DNA of 19,492 nucleotides from CAZCYE01 sp964502775 (lineage in GTDB: Bacteria; Actinomycetota; Acidimicrobiia; IMCC26256; PALSA-555): assembly GCA_964502775.1 (NCBI GenBank), contig CAZCYE010000029.1, positions 1 through 19,492 on the forward strand. The letters are read 5' to 3'. Each line of letters opens with the position of its first letter. Positions within the stretch are counted from its first letter, which is position 1. Shown here piece by piece: positions 1-6,995 of the stretch. A program made the position numbers and the translations under genes. The notes below the pieces were generated by a model. That model made no database searches. It was given only the letters and a program-made list of their open reading frames with translations, and was not told the DNA's origin.

Positions 1-233
1 GCGGCGAGCTTCGCGGCGTGAGGACGAAAGCCAACGGCGGCGATGCGCGATGTGTCCACGCTGGGCGGGATGGGGAGGCGCACGGCACCGGCCACGAGGC
101 GGCGGCGTGTGTGCTCGTCGAGCGGCGCCACCTCCAGGAGCGCAGCGACGAGCGTGTCGCGGGCGCCGGGATCGCCGGGATCGCGCGCGTCGGGCGCCTG
201 CGCCCCGTCGTCCCCGTGCGTGCGCTCGGTCAT
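1..233 (-). CDS. Partial protein downstream of the ECF sigma factor (possible anti-sigma factor)
   Basis: Only about 77 N-terminal residues are inside the window; the gene runs off the left edge. It begins at an ATG that overlaps the TGA of the sigma factor gene (ATGA at 230-233), so translation is probably coupled. The visible part is hydrophilic and rich in Asp, Arg and Pro, with a short amphipathic stretch (LVAALLEVAPLDEHTRRRL). I see no zinc-binding HxxxCxxC motif and no membrane segment in this portion. An anti-sigma role is inferred only from its place directly after an ECF sigma gene. No family is recognised from the fragment itself. Confidence 0.6.
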   Translation of the reverse strand, partial: MTERTHGDDGAQAPDARDPGDPGARDTLVAALLEVAPLDEHTRRRLVAGAVRLPIPPSVDTSRIAAVGFRPHAAKLA

Positions 234-868
234 CGTGGTGGGTCCTGCTCGCGTCGTGGTCCGCCCGCTCCCGAGGCGGTCTCCGTGCTCTCCGGGGTTG
301 GACGTCGCGGCCCAGCCGCCGGGTTCCCCAGCGCCCCCAGCAGCGCGGCGCGGCCCCGGGCGATGCGGGAGCGCACCGTGCCGCCCGGGACGCCCAACAC
401 GGCGGCGATCTCGGCATAGTCGAGGTCGCACAGGTCGCGCAGCACCACCGCCACCCGGAAGTCCTCGGGCAGCCTCGCCAGGGCCGCGTCCACGTCGACT
501 CGGGCTGCCACCACATCGGCCACGCCCGTGGTTCCGGTCGGTGGCTCGTCGAGCACGTCCGTGGGCACCGGCCGGCGCCGGCGTCGCCGCAGCTCGTCGA
601 GCGCGGCGTTGGTGGCCACGCGGTACATCCAGGTCGTGAAGGCCGACCGGCCGTCGAAGCGACGGATGCCGCGGGCGATGGCGATCATCGCCTCCTGCGT
701 GGCGTCGAGGGCGTCCTCCCGGTTGACCACGACCCGACGGCACAGCGCGTGCACGCGATCCGCGTGCCGCTCCAGGAGCTCCTCGAGGGCGCGCCGGTCA
801 CCCGCGGCGGCGCGCCCGGCGAGCGCGTCGTCGTCCGGATCGGATTCCAGGCCTCGCGCCGCGGTCAT
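230..868 (-). CDS. ECF RNA polymerase sigma factor, SigM-like
   Basis: A 212-residue alternative sigma factor that would direct RNA polymerase to a stress or envelope regulon. Sigma region 2 spans about residues 24-100: an acidic DALDATQEAM segment, then FDGRSAFTTWMYRVATNAALD and a poly-Arg end. Sigma region 4 spans about 128-180, with LPEDFRVAVVLRDL and the helix-turn-helix YAEIAAVLGVPGGTVRSRIARGR. There is no sigma-1.1 or region-3 domain, as expected for ECF factors. A disordered Pro/Arg/Glu tail of about 30 residues follows. The ATG at 866-868 overlaps the antiporter stop codon (ATGA at 865-868), so the start is well supported and the gene appears to be co-translated with the antiporter genes. 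The wording resembles mycobacterial SigM; the exact ECF group is not assigned. Confidence 0.93.
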   Translation of the reverse strand: MTAARGLESDPDDDALAGRAAAGDRRALEELLERHADRVHALCRRVVVNREDALDATQEAMIAIARGIRRFDGRSAFTTWMYRVATNAALDELRRRRRRPVPTDVLDEPPTGTTGVADVVAARVDVDAALARLPEDFRVAVVLRDLCDLDYAEIAAVLGVPGGTVRSRIARGRAALLGALGNPAAGPRRPTPESTETASGAGGPRREQDPPR

Positions 869-2103
869 GGCCCGGGTGGACCGGGTGGCGCAGTACCCGC
901 CGCGCCGGCCGTCGCGGCCGCGGCCGGACGCGCGCGGGCGAGCAGGTCGGCGAGGTGATCGGCGAAGCGGGTCATCACTGGACCCGCGACCGCGAGGATC
1001 AGCACATAGGCGGCGGCGAGCGCGACCAGGTCTCGGTCCACGCTGGCCGAGAGCGCCAGCCCGGCGATCACGATGGAGAACTCGCCTCGCGCGACCAGCA
1101 CGGTCCCGGCCCGCATCTGGCCCCGGTGGCCAACGCCCAGGCGCCGCGCCGCCGACGCGCCCGTCCACACCTTGGTGAGCGCGGTCACGAACGCCAGCAG
1201 TGCGGCGGGCGCGAGCACTGACGGCAGGGTTGCGGGGTCGATCCTGAAGCCGAACAAGAGGAAGAACACCGCGGCGAAGGTGTCGCGCAATGGCTCGACG
1301 AGCGCGGTGACCCGGTTCTGAAGGGGTCCCGAGAGCGCGATGCCCACCAGGAAGGCACCGACCGCGGCCGACACGTCGAGGCTCTGCGCGATCCCCGCTA
1401 CGAGCAACGTGGTGCCCAGGAGCCCGAGGAGGACGGCCTCGTCGGTGCGGGCGTGCAGCACGCGGGTGAAGCGATGACCGAAGCGCAGTGCGCCATACAG
1501 CACCAACGCCGCAGCCGAGAGGGCGAGGACCACGGCCGTCGCCCCATCGGCGAGCGACCGACCGGCCAGCATCACCGTGACGCACGGTAGGTAGATGGCC
1601 ATGACGAGATCCTCGATCACGAGCACGGTGAGCACGGCCGGGGTCTCCCGGTTGCCGAGCCGCCCGAGGTCGGTGAGCACCTTGGCGGCGATCCCCGAGG
1701 ACGAGATGTAGGTGATCCCGGCGAGGAGCACGATGGCCTCCGTGCTCCAGCCGAGCGCCACACCGGCAACCACGCCGGGCGTCGCGTTCAGGCCTATGTC
1801 GAGGAGCCCTGCTCTCCAGCGCGAGCGAACGCCGTCGGCGAGCTCCTGGGCCGTGTACTCGAGCCCGAGCGTGAGGAGCAGCAGCACCACGCCGATCTCG
1901 GCGGCCAGCTCGAGGAAGTCGCCGGACAGCTCCGGCGCCGCGATGCCTCCGCTGCCGAACAGCAGACCGGCGAGCAGGTACGCAGGGACTGGGCTCACGC
2001 CGATGCGGTCGGACAGCCGGGCCAGGATCGCGAGCCCGAGGGCGATCGCGCCGAGCTCGATGAAGGCGGTCCCGACGTCACGCGACGTCGCGCCCACGAG
2101 CAT
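865..2103 (-). CDS. khtU: CPA2-family cation/proton antiporter, KhtU-like
   Basis: A 412-residue integral membrane antiporter, predicted to exchange K+ (or Na+) for protons. It is hydrophobic along nearly its whole length, with about 11-12 membrane segments. Family marks are the LLLLTLGLE segment (about 74-82), ITYISSSGIAAKVL (about 130-143), an acidic pair E164-D165 where CPA2 proteins usually carry QD, and VARGEFSIVIAG (about 337-348), the RGEF signature of KefB/KhtU-type proteins. There is no C-terminal NAD-binding RCK domain; the tail is a short Ala/Pro/Gly stretch. The regulatory TrkA-C subunit is instead the separate gene just upstream, the KhtT-KhtU arrangement known from Bacillus subtilis. 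A GGAG sits 9 bases before the ATG and overlaps the end of khtT; the two genes are 5 bases apart. Confidence 0.9.
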   Translation of the reverse strand: MLVGATSRDVGTAFIELGAIALGLAILARLSDRIGVSPVPAYLLAGLLFGSGGIAAPELSGDFLELAAEIGVVLLLLTLGLEYTAQELADGVRSRWRAGLLDIGLNATPGVVAGVALGWSTEAIVLLAGITYISSSGIAAKVLTDLGRLGNRETPAVLTVLVIEDLVMAIYLPCVTVMLAGRSLADGATAVVLALSAAALVLYGALRFGHRFTRVLHARTDEAVLLGLLGTTLLVAGIAQSLDVSAAVGAFLVGIALSGPLQNRVTALVEPLRDTFAAVFFLLFGFRIDPATLPSVLAPAALLAFVTALTKVWTGASAARRLGVGHRGQMRAGTVLVARGEFSIVIAGLALSASVDRDLVALAAAYVLILAVAGPVMTRFADHLADLLARARPAAAATAGAAGTAPPGPPGP

Positions 2104-2108
2104 GAGCC

Positions 2109-2594
2109 CTAGCTCCGGCGCAACTTCAACGCGAGAAGCTCGAGCCCCTCAGGGGTGCCGATGGCGAGCGCCGTGGCACCCGGGGTGAGCACGTCGGCGG
2201 CGCCGGGAGCGGCGACCGCACCGTCGGCGCCGATGACCGCTACCACCGACACACCCGTGTTGGAGTGGACTCCGGCCTCCCCGAGCGTCCGGCCCGCCCA
2301 CTCGCTGCTCGGATCGATCCGGATCCAGTCGATGGCCAAGCCCTCGATGTCCTGCTGCACCGCGGCCAGCTGCTCAGCGATGCGTGACGCCCCCAGCAAC
2401 TCGGCGAGGGTGACAGCGTCCTCGGGATCGAGCTCGAGGGTGTAGTCGCACGCCGCCGAGTCCTCACGCGAGTAGATGAGCAGGTCACGTCGGCCGGTGC
2501 GGTGCATGAGCACGCCGAGCCTCGTCCCCGAGACCGTGGCGAAGTCGTAGCGCGCCCCGACCCCGGGCAACCTCGTCTCACTCACTTCTGCCAT
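2109..2594 (-). CDS. khtT: Antiporter regulatory subunit with TrkA-C (RCK-C) domain, KhtT-like
   Basis: A 161-residue cytoplasmic regulator expected to gate the adjacent antiporter. Residues 1-70 match the KhtT N-terminal region (VGARYDFATVSGTRLGVLMH...GRRDLLIYS). Residues about 85-158 form a TrkA-C/RCK-C domain (IRIDPSSEWAGRTLGEAGV ... TPGATALAIGTPEGLELL). B. subtilis KhtT responds to pH and binds cyclic-di-AMP through this domain; whether this protein does cannot be seen. It is the first gene of the leftward operon. A strong Shine-Dalgarno sequence, GGAGGT (complement of 2600-2605), lies 5 bases before the ATG and fixes the start. Confidence 0.9.
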   Translation of the reverse strand: MAEVSETRLPGVGARYDFATVSGTRLGVLMHRTGRRDLLIYSREDSAACDYTLELDPEDAVTLAELLGASRIAEQLAAVQQDIEGLAIDWIRIDPSSEWAGRTLGEAGVHSNTGVSVVAVIGADGAVAAPGAADVLTPGATALAIGTPEGLELLALKLRRS

Positions 2595-2662
2595 CGCTCA
2601 CCTCCGCCCGGAAGGCTAGGTCGTGCCGTGGCATCCGGCGACGGCGGCTAGGTTCGCCGGGC
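2595..2662. promoter_or_regulatory. Divergent promoter region between khtT and the YHYH gene
   Basis: This 68-base gap must serve both leftward khtT and the rightward YHYH gene. On the plus strand TAGGTT at 2649-2654 fits the actinobacterial -10 pattern TAnnnT and lies 8 bases before the ATG, suggesting a leaderless transcript; that gene has no Shine-Dalgarno sequence. On the minus strand TAGCCT (complement of 2613-2618) sits about 7 bases before the khtT GGAGGT, which would give a very short leader. No good -35 is visible for either. The two promoters would overlap. Confidence 0.35.
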
Positions 2663-3604
2663 ATGAGAACTCGCGGCGTCAGGGCCCTCACCGTGGTCGC
2701 CGGCGTCGGCGCGCTCGTCGTGAGCGCGGTGTCGCCCGCATCCGGCCACGACGTCGACGAGACGTCGCTGCCACTGGGCGAGACCGTCACCGAGCCGACC
2801 ATCGGTGGGCTCTTCTCGTGCCGGACCGACTACGACCCCTCCGCGGGCGGGGCCGCGGGGACGGGGCCATGGTTCAACGGTGACGGCACCTGGGATGCGA
2901 CCAAGAAGGTGGCGGTGAGCGGCTCGGTCGATTGGCCCGACGCCCGGCTCGAGATCGAGAAGCGGGGTGACGTGCGCGTCGTCACCGGCAACGACCTGCC
3001 CGTGTTCCACCCCACGGGTGTGTTCCCGGTCGCATCCGGTGACGCGGCCTACGCGTACGACCGCAACCCCAACACCATCTCGGCCCAGGAGGTCGAGATC
3101 GAGATCCCGCTCGAACCCGAGGTCGCGGCGTCGCCGACGTGCGTGGGGGGCGAGGTCGGCATCCTCAAGTCGGGCGTCGCGCTGTTCAACGCCGTCGATG
3201 CCCTCGGGCGCGACGCGGTCGCCTACGAGGTGCAGGACGGCTGCAATGGGCATCCCCAGGTCTCGGGTGTGTACCACTACCACTCGGTCTCCGAGTGCGT
3301 CCTCGAGGAGCTCGACGGCAGCCGCGGCCACTCCAAGCTCGTCGGCTGGGCGTTCGACGGCTTCGGCATCTACGGGCCGCGCGGCAAGGGTGGGGAGGCG
3401 CTGGGGTCCGACGACCTCGACGAGTGCCACGGGCACACGCACACGGTGCGCTTCAACGGCACCCGTCAGCGCATCTACCACTACCACGCCACACCCGACT
3501 ACCCCTACAGCGTCGGGTGCTACCGCGGGACACCAGCCACGGTGCAGCCCACGGGGGGCGCGGCCGGGCCGGGCGGTCCAGGCGGGCAGGCGTCACCGGG
3601 CTGA
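2663..3604 (+). CDS. Secreted YHYH-domain protein
   Basis: A 313-residue exported protein of unknown function. An N-terminal signal peptide spans about residues 1-28 (basic MRTRGVR, hydrophobic core, SPASG before His29). The mature part carries the features of the YHYH domain family: YHYH at 204-207, a second YHYH at 272-275 and the His-rich HGHTH at 256-260. GWAFDGFGIYGPRG lies between them (about 228-241). Six cysteines (53, 160, 194, 212, 255, 287) could form three disulfides. The clustered histidines suggest metal binding, which is inference. The C-terminus is a Gly/Pro/Ala-rich tail. The sulfotransferase gene follows 29 bases later on the same strand. The domain call is firm; the role is unknown. 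Confidence 0.9.
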   Translation: MRTRGVRALTVVAGVGALVVSAVSPASGHDVDETSLPLGETVTEPTIGGLFSCRTDYDPSAGGAAGTGPWFNGDGTWDATKKVAVSGSVDWPDARLEIEKRGDVRVVTGNDLPVFHPTGVFPVASGDAAYAYDRNPNTISAQEVEIEIPLEPEVAASPTCVGGEVGILKSGVALFNAVDALGRDAVAYEVQDGCNGHPQVSGVYHYHSVSECVLEELDGSRGHSKLVGWAFDGFGIYGPRGKGGEALGSDDLDECHGHTHTVRFNGTRQRIYHYHATPDYPYSVGCYRGTPATVQPTGGAAGPGGPGGQASPG

Positions 3605-3633
3605 CCTCCCGCGGCGCGCCCGACTCGGTGCCG

Positions 3634-4545
3634 ATGCTCCGCGCGCGTAACCTCGCGGGTCAGGCAGTTGTGACTTCCCGTCTTCTCGGTGACGCTCGTC
3701 GAGCGGTCCGTGCGGGTGCCCTCGACGCGGCGTTCGCATGTGTGGTCGCGGCGCGCCGCCCGAGCGCGAGGTGGCGACCCCTCCCCGACTTCGTGGTCAT
3801 CGGTGCCCAGAAGGCCGGCACCTCCACGCTCTACGCCCGTCTCCAGGCGCACCCGTTGGTGCTGGGGGCGCTGCGCAAGGAGGTGCACTACTTCGACGTC
3901 CATTGGGGCTCGGGGCTGTCGTGGTACCGGGCCCACTTCCCCACCACGGCACGGAGGCGATGGGTCGAGCGCCGTGAGTCGGGACGGTCGGTCACCGGAG
4001 AGGCGAGCCCCTACTACCTGTTCCACCCCGCCGTGCCGGAGCGCCTGCACCGCGTGCTTCCCCACGTGAAGCTCGTCGCGATCCTCCGGGATCCCGTGGA
4101 CCGCGCCGTGTCCGAGTACCACCACGCCGTGCGCTGGGGATTCGAGCCCCGGCCCATCGAGGTCGCGCTCGACGCCGAGCACGAGGTGCAGCCCCCGGTC
4201 TCGGGCGAGGCCGAGTGGCACGACCGTTCCGACGGCCCGGCCCGCCAGCGCTCGTATGTGGCCCGGGGGCGCTACGCCGAGCAGCTCGAGCGCTGGCTGC
4301 GCGTGTGGCCACGCGACCAGCTGCTGGTGGTGGAGACCGGGCAGCTCCGAGCGGACACCGCGCTGCCTGCGGTGCTGGCCCACCTCGGGCTCCCCGAGGT
4401 CGCCACGCCGACGGTGGCCGACCGCAACGTGCACGTCTACCCCCGTCCTGATCCCGGGCTGACGCGGCAGCTCGCCGCGTACTACGCGCCGTACAACAAG
4501 GCGCTCTTCGACCTGCTGGGCCAGACCTGGGACTGGTCACGGTGA
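3634..4545 (+). CDS. PAPS-dependent sulfotransferase
   Basis: A 303-residue enzyme predicted to transfer sulfate from 3'-phosphoadenylyl sulfate to a carbohydrate or lipid hydroxyl. The 5'-phosphosulfate-binding loop is GAQKAGTSTLY (57-67, key Lys60). It is followed by KEVHYFD (82-88), typical of the heparan-sulfate/NDST-like branch. The 3'-phosphate-binding motif is LRDPVDRAVSEY (151-162). YVARGRYAEQLERWL (208-222) also matches the family. There is no signal peptide, so it should act in the cytoplasm. Its stop overlaps the start of the next gene (GTGA at 4542-4545), linking it closely to that membrane protein. The start is uncertain: no Shine-Dalgarno sequence precedes the ATG, and a GTG at 3670 (291 residues) placed after a -10-like TAACCT is an alternative. 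Confidence 0.9.
   Translation: MLRARNLAGQAVVTSRLLGDARRAVRAGALDAAFACVVAARRPSARWRPLPDFVVIGAQKAGTSTLYARLQAHPLVLGALRKEVHYFDVHWGSGLSWYRAHFPTTARRRWVERRESGRSVTGEASPYYLFHPAVPERLHRVLPHVKLVAILRDPVDRAVSEYHHAVRWGFEPRPIEVALDAEHEVQPPVSGEAEWHDRSDGPARQRSYVARGRYAEQLERWLRVWPRDQLLVVETGQLRADTALPAVLAHLGLPEVATPTVADRNVHVYPRPDPGLTRQLAAYYAPYNKALFDLLGQTWDWSR
3648..3653 (+). promoter_or_regulatory. Candidate -10 element before the alternative sulfotransferase start
   Basis: TAACCT followed by CGCGGG matches TAnnnT and resembles the candidate -10 of the YHYH gene (TAGGTT followed by CGCCGGG). It lies 16 bases before the in-frame GTG at 3670-3672. If active, translation of the sulfotransferase would begin at that GTG, not at the ATG at 3634. 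No convincing -35 is visible. Confidence 0.25.
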
Positions 4546-6995
4546 GCGTCACCGACGCTGGGGCGCCCCACGCTCGGCGATCGCCACGAGCCCGCCCCAT
4601 CGCCGCCCGTACCGCCGGGGTCGCAGCCGTGGTGCTCACCCTGGTCGCGCTGGGACTGAGCCTGTGGCCCCCGCCGTCCGCCTTCGCCGACCCCGCGGGC
4701 GCGGGGCGTGTGGGCACCGCACCGGGTGGCGCGGATCCGAGCGCGGATCCGGCGCCGCGCCGCGTGCTCATCATCACGCTCCCCAACGTGTCGTGGCGCG
4801 ACGTCGACGCCGCGCGGGTGCCCAACCTCGACCGTCTCCTCGACCAGTCCGCGTTGGCGAACCTCACGGCCCGTACGGAAGGCCAGTCCGATCTGGGATC
4901 CACCTATGTGACGTTCGGCGCGGGGACGCGCGCCGCCGGAGGCGACTTGGCGTCGGACGGCGCCGCATTCGAGGTGGCGGAGGCGTTCGGCCGCGACACC
5001 GCCGGCGCGGTGTACGCCCGCCGCACGGGACGCGTCGCCCGCGACGGTCTCGTGCACCTCGGTCTCGCACCCATCCTGGATCGCAACACCGACGACGCGG
5101 ACGAGGTGAAGGTGGGCCTGCTCGGCGACACGCTCGCCGCCGCGGGATTTGGTCGAGCCGTCATCGCCAACGCCGACGACGGTCGTTCCTCGGACGTGCC
5201 CGCGGTGTTCGGGCGCTACGCGGTGAGCGCGCTCATGGGCTCCGACGGCCGCGTGCCCGATGGCGCGGTCGGACCCGAGCTGCTCGAGACGCACCCCGGC
5301 GCGCCGTTCGGGCTCCGGCTCGACCTCGGTGCTGTGCTCACCGCCTTCGAGCGCGCCTTCGAACCCGGAGCCGTCGTGCTCGTCGAGGCGTCCGACCTCG
5401 CCCGCGCCGGCGCGTCCGTGCCCCTCGCCGCGCTCGAGCGCCGCGAGGCGATCGTGCGCCAAGCGCTCGAGCGCACCGACGTGCTCGTGGGCCGACTGCT
5501 CGAGCATGTCGACCCCGCGCGTGACGCCGTCGTGGTGGTGGGCCCCACACCGGGCGTCATCGACGGTCCGCTCACCCTCGCGGCAGTGCGAGCGCCCGAG
5601 ATCGAGCCCGGGCTGATGCGCTCCGCCAGCACGCGCCGGGTGGGCTACGTGCTCCTCGCCGACGTGGCGCCATCGGTGCTCCAGCTCGTGGGCGAGGAGC
5701 GGCCCCAGGGGATGAAGGGCCGGCCGTTCTCGGTGGTGGCCACCGCGGATCCCGGTGCACGGCGCGACGCGCTGCTCGACGCGGCCGACGCGGCCGACTT
5801 CCGCAACCGGGTGCGTACCCCGGTGACGGTCGTGTTCATCGTCTTGACGAGTGTGCTCGCGCTCGCCACCGTCGTGGTGTTCGCGACGCATCGCCGGGGT
5901 CGGGCCCGCATGTGGCTCCGCTTCCTCGCGCTCGCGCTGCTGGCATCGTTCCCCGCCGTGTTCCTGGCCCGCTTGTTTCCGCTGCACGAGTACGGGGTGG
6001 GTGGATACTTCGCGTTCCTCGTTGCCACGTCGGCCGGGCTCGCGCTCGCGTACCAGGCCCTTGGTCGTCGGCACTCGCTCGATTCCGCGATCCTCGGGCT
6101 GGGCATAATCACGGGCGTCCTGGTCCTCGATGTCGTATCGGGTGCCAACCTCCAGCTCAACAGCGCGTACGGGTACTCGCCGACGGTGGGGATCCGGATC
6201 GCCGGCGTCGGCAACATCACGTTCAGCGCGCTGGGCGCGTCGGCTGTGCTCCTGGCCGGCCTGCTCGCGCATCGTGTGGGAGGACGCCGCGGCGTATGGC
6301 TGGGCCTGGGCCTGCTCGGCGTGGTGCTCGTTGTCGACGTGGCGCCGTTCTGGGGGGCCGACGTGGGCGGCGTGCTCTCGATGGTGCCGGGCTTCGGGAT
6401 CACGGCCGCGCTGTTGCTCGCGCCCGGGGCGCGCGTCACGCTCCGCGCGACGCTGGCGTGGCTGGGAGCCGCCATCGTGGCCATCGGGATCGCCGCCGCG
6501 GTCGACCTGTCGCTACCCGCCAATCAGCGCACGCACCTCGGCCGGTTCGTGGAGCAGATACGGGACGAGGGGTGGTCGGCGTTCGCGTCCACGATCGGAC
6601 GCAAGCTCGACCAGAACCTCACGACGCTCACCACCTCGGACTGGGCGGTGCTGTTGCTCATCGGCGTGCCGTTCGTCGCGTACCTCGTGCTCGCACCTCC
6701 TCGGCGGGTCCGTCATCTGGTCCGGCAGGTGCCCGAGCTACGCGCCGCGTTCATCGGCTTCACCGTCCTGGCGATCCTGGGCTATGCCCTCAACGATTCG
6801 GGCATTGCCGTCCCCGCGGTCATGCTGGGCATCCTCGCGGCCACGCTCGTGGTGCTGTTGGTGGATCGCCCCGACGTTCCGGCCGTGCCGGCCGTGCCGG
6901 CCGTGCCGGCCGTGCCCGCCGAGTCCGGCCGGTCCGCGCGCGCGGGCGAGACCGGGGCCCCGGATGGGAGCCGCGTCGCCATCACCGCGAGCTGA
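4542..6995 (+). CDS. Polytopic membrane protein with degenerate alkaline-phosphatase-like ectodomain
   Basis: An 817-residue protein. Residues about 21-48 form a signal anchor. Residues about 74-400 look like the alkaline phosphatase/sulfatase fold and should lie outside the membrane: a first strand RVLIITLPNVSW, PNLDRLLDQSALANLT, STYVTFGAGTRAAG (120-133), and a late GYVLLADVAPSVLQLVGEE (368-386) with MKGRPF. From about 426 there are roughly ten membrane segments carrying unusual conserved-looking polar motifs: YGYSPTVGIRIAGVGNITF (543-561), GADVGGVLSMVPGF (605-618) and NDSGIAVPAVM (751-761). The metal ligands and nucleophile usual in alkaline phosphatases are not evident, so catalysis is doubtful. 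It begins at a GTG overlapping the sulfotransferase stop, so the two probably act on the same envelope product. The function is unknown; a transporter or polymer-modifying role is speculation. Confidence 0.8.
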   Translation: MSVTDAGAPHARRSPRARPIAARTAGVAAVVLTLVALGLSLWPPPSAFADPAGAGRVGTAPGGADPSADPAPRRVLIITLPNVSWRDVDAARVPNLDRLLDQSALANLTARTEGQSDLGSTYVTFGAGTRAAGGDLASDGAAFEVAEAFGRDTAGAVYARRTGRVARDGLVHLGLAPILDRNTDDADEVKVGLLGDTLAAAGFGRAVIANADDGRSSDVPAVFGRYAVSALMGSDGRVPDGAVGPELLETHPGAPFGLRLDLGAVLTAFERAFEPGAVVLVEASDLARAGASVPLAALERREAIVRQALERTDVLVGRLLEHVDPARDAVVVVGPTPGVIDGPLTLAAVRAPEIEPGLMRSASTRRVGYVLLADVAPSVLQLVGEERPQGMKGRPFSVVATADPGARRDALLDAADAADFRNRVRTPVTVVFIVLTSVLALATVVVFATHRRGRARMWLRFLALALLASFPAVFLARLFPLHEYGVGGYFAFLVATSAGLALAYQALGRRHSLDSAILGLGIITGVLVLDVVSGANLQLNSAYGYSPTVGIRIAGVGNITFSALGASAVLLAGLLAHRVGGRRGVWLGLGLLGVVLVVDVAPFWGADVGGVLSMVPGFGITAALLLAPGARVTLRATLAWLGAAIVAIGIAAAVDLSLPANQRTHLGRFVEQIRDEGWSAFASTIGRKLDQNLTTLTTSDWAVLLLIGVPFVAYLVLAPPRRVRHLVRQVPELRAAFIGFTVLAILGYALNDSGIAVPAVMLGILAATLVVLLVDRPDVPAVPAVPAVPAVPAESGRSARAGETGAPDGSRVAITAS
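6882..6917 (+). repeat. Four tandem 9-base repeats (GCCGTGCCG) in a coding tail
   Basis: Four head-to-tail copies of gccgtgccg, the last differing at its final base, encode the Val-Pro-Ala run (residues about 780-793) in the cytoplasmic or external tail of the polytopic protein. Because the unit is a multiple of three, copy number change would alter tail length without a frameshift. Confidence 0.9.

Noticed and set aside
230..1585. Extending the sigma factor upstream to give a 451-residue protein
   Set aside because: The extra N-terminal part is a frame-shifted reading of the antiporter gene; the ATGA overlap at 865-868 gives a normal ECF length.
3139..3633. Extending the sulfotransferase upstream by 165 codons
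   Set aside because: The extension overlaps the YHYH gene in another frame and is Arg/Gly-rich noise; the PAPS loop is correctly placed when starting at 3634 or 3670.
4482..6272. Long open frame of about 596 codons on the minus strand opposite the polytopic membrane protein
   Set aside because: It is rich in Arg, Glu, His and Gly with no domain, and mirrors a well-supported gene; long antisense frames are common at this GC content.
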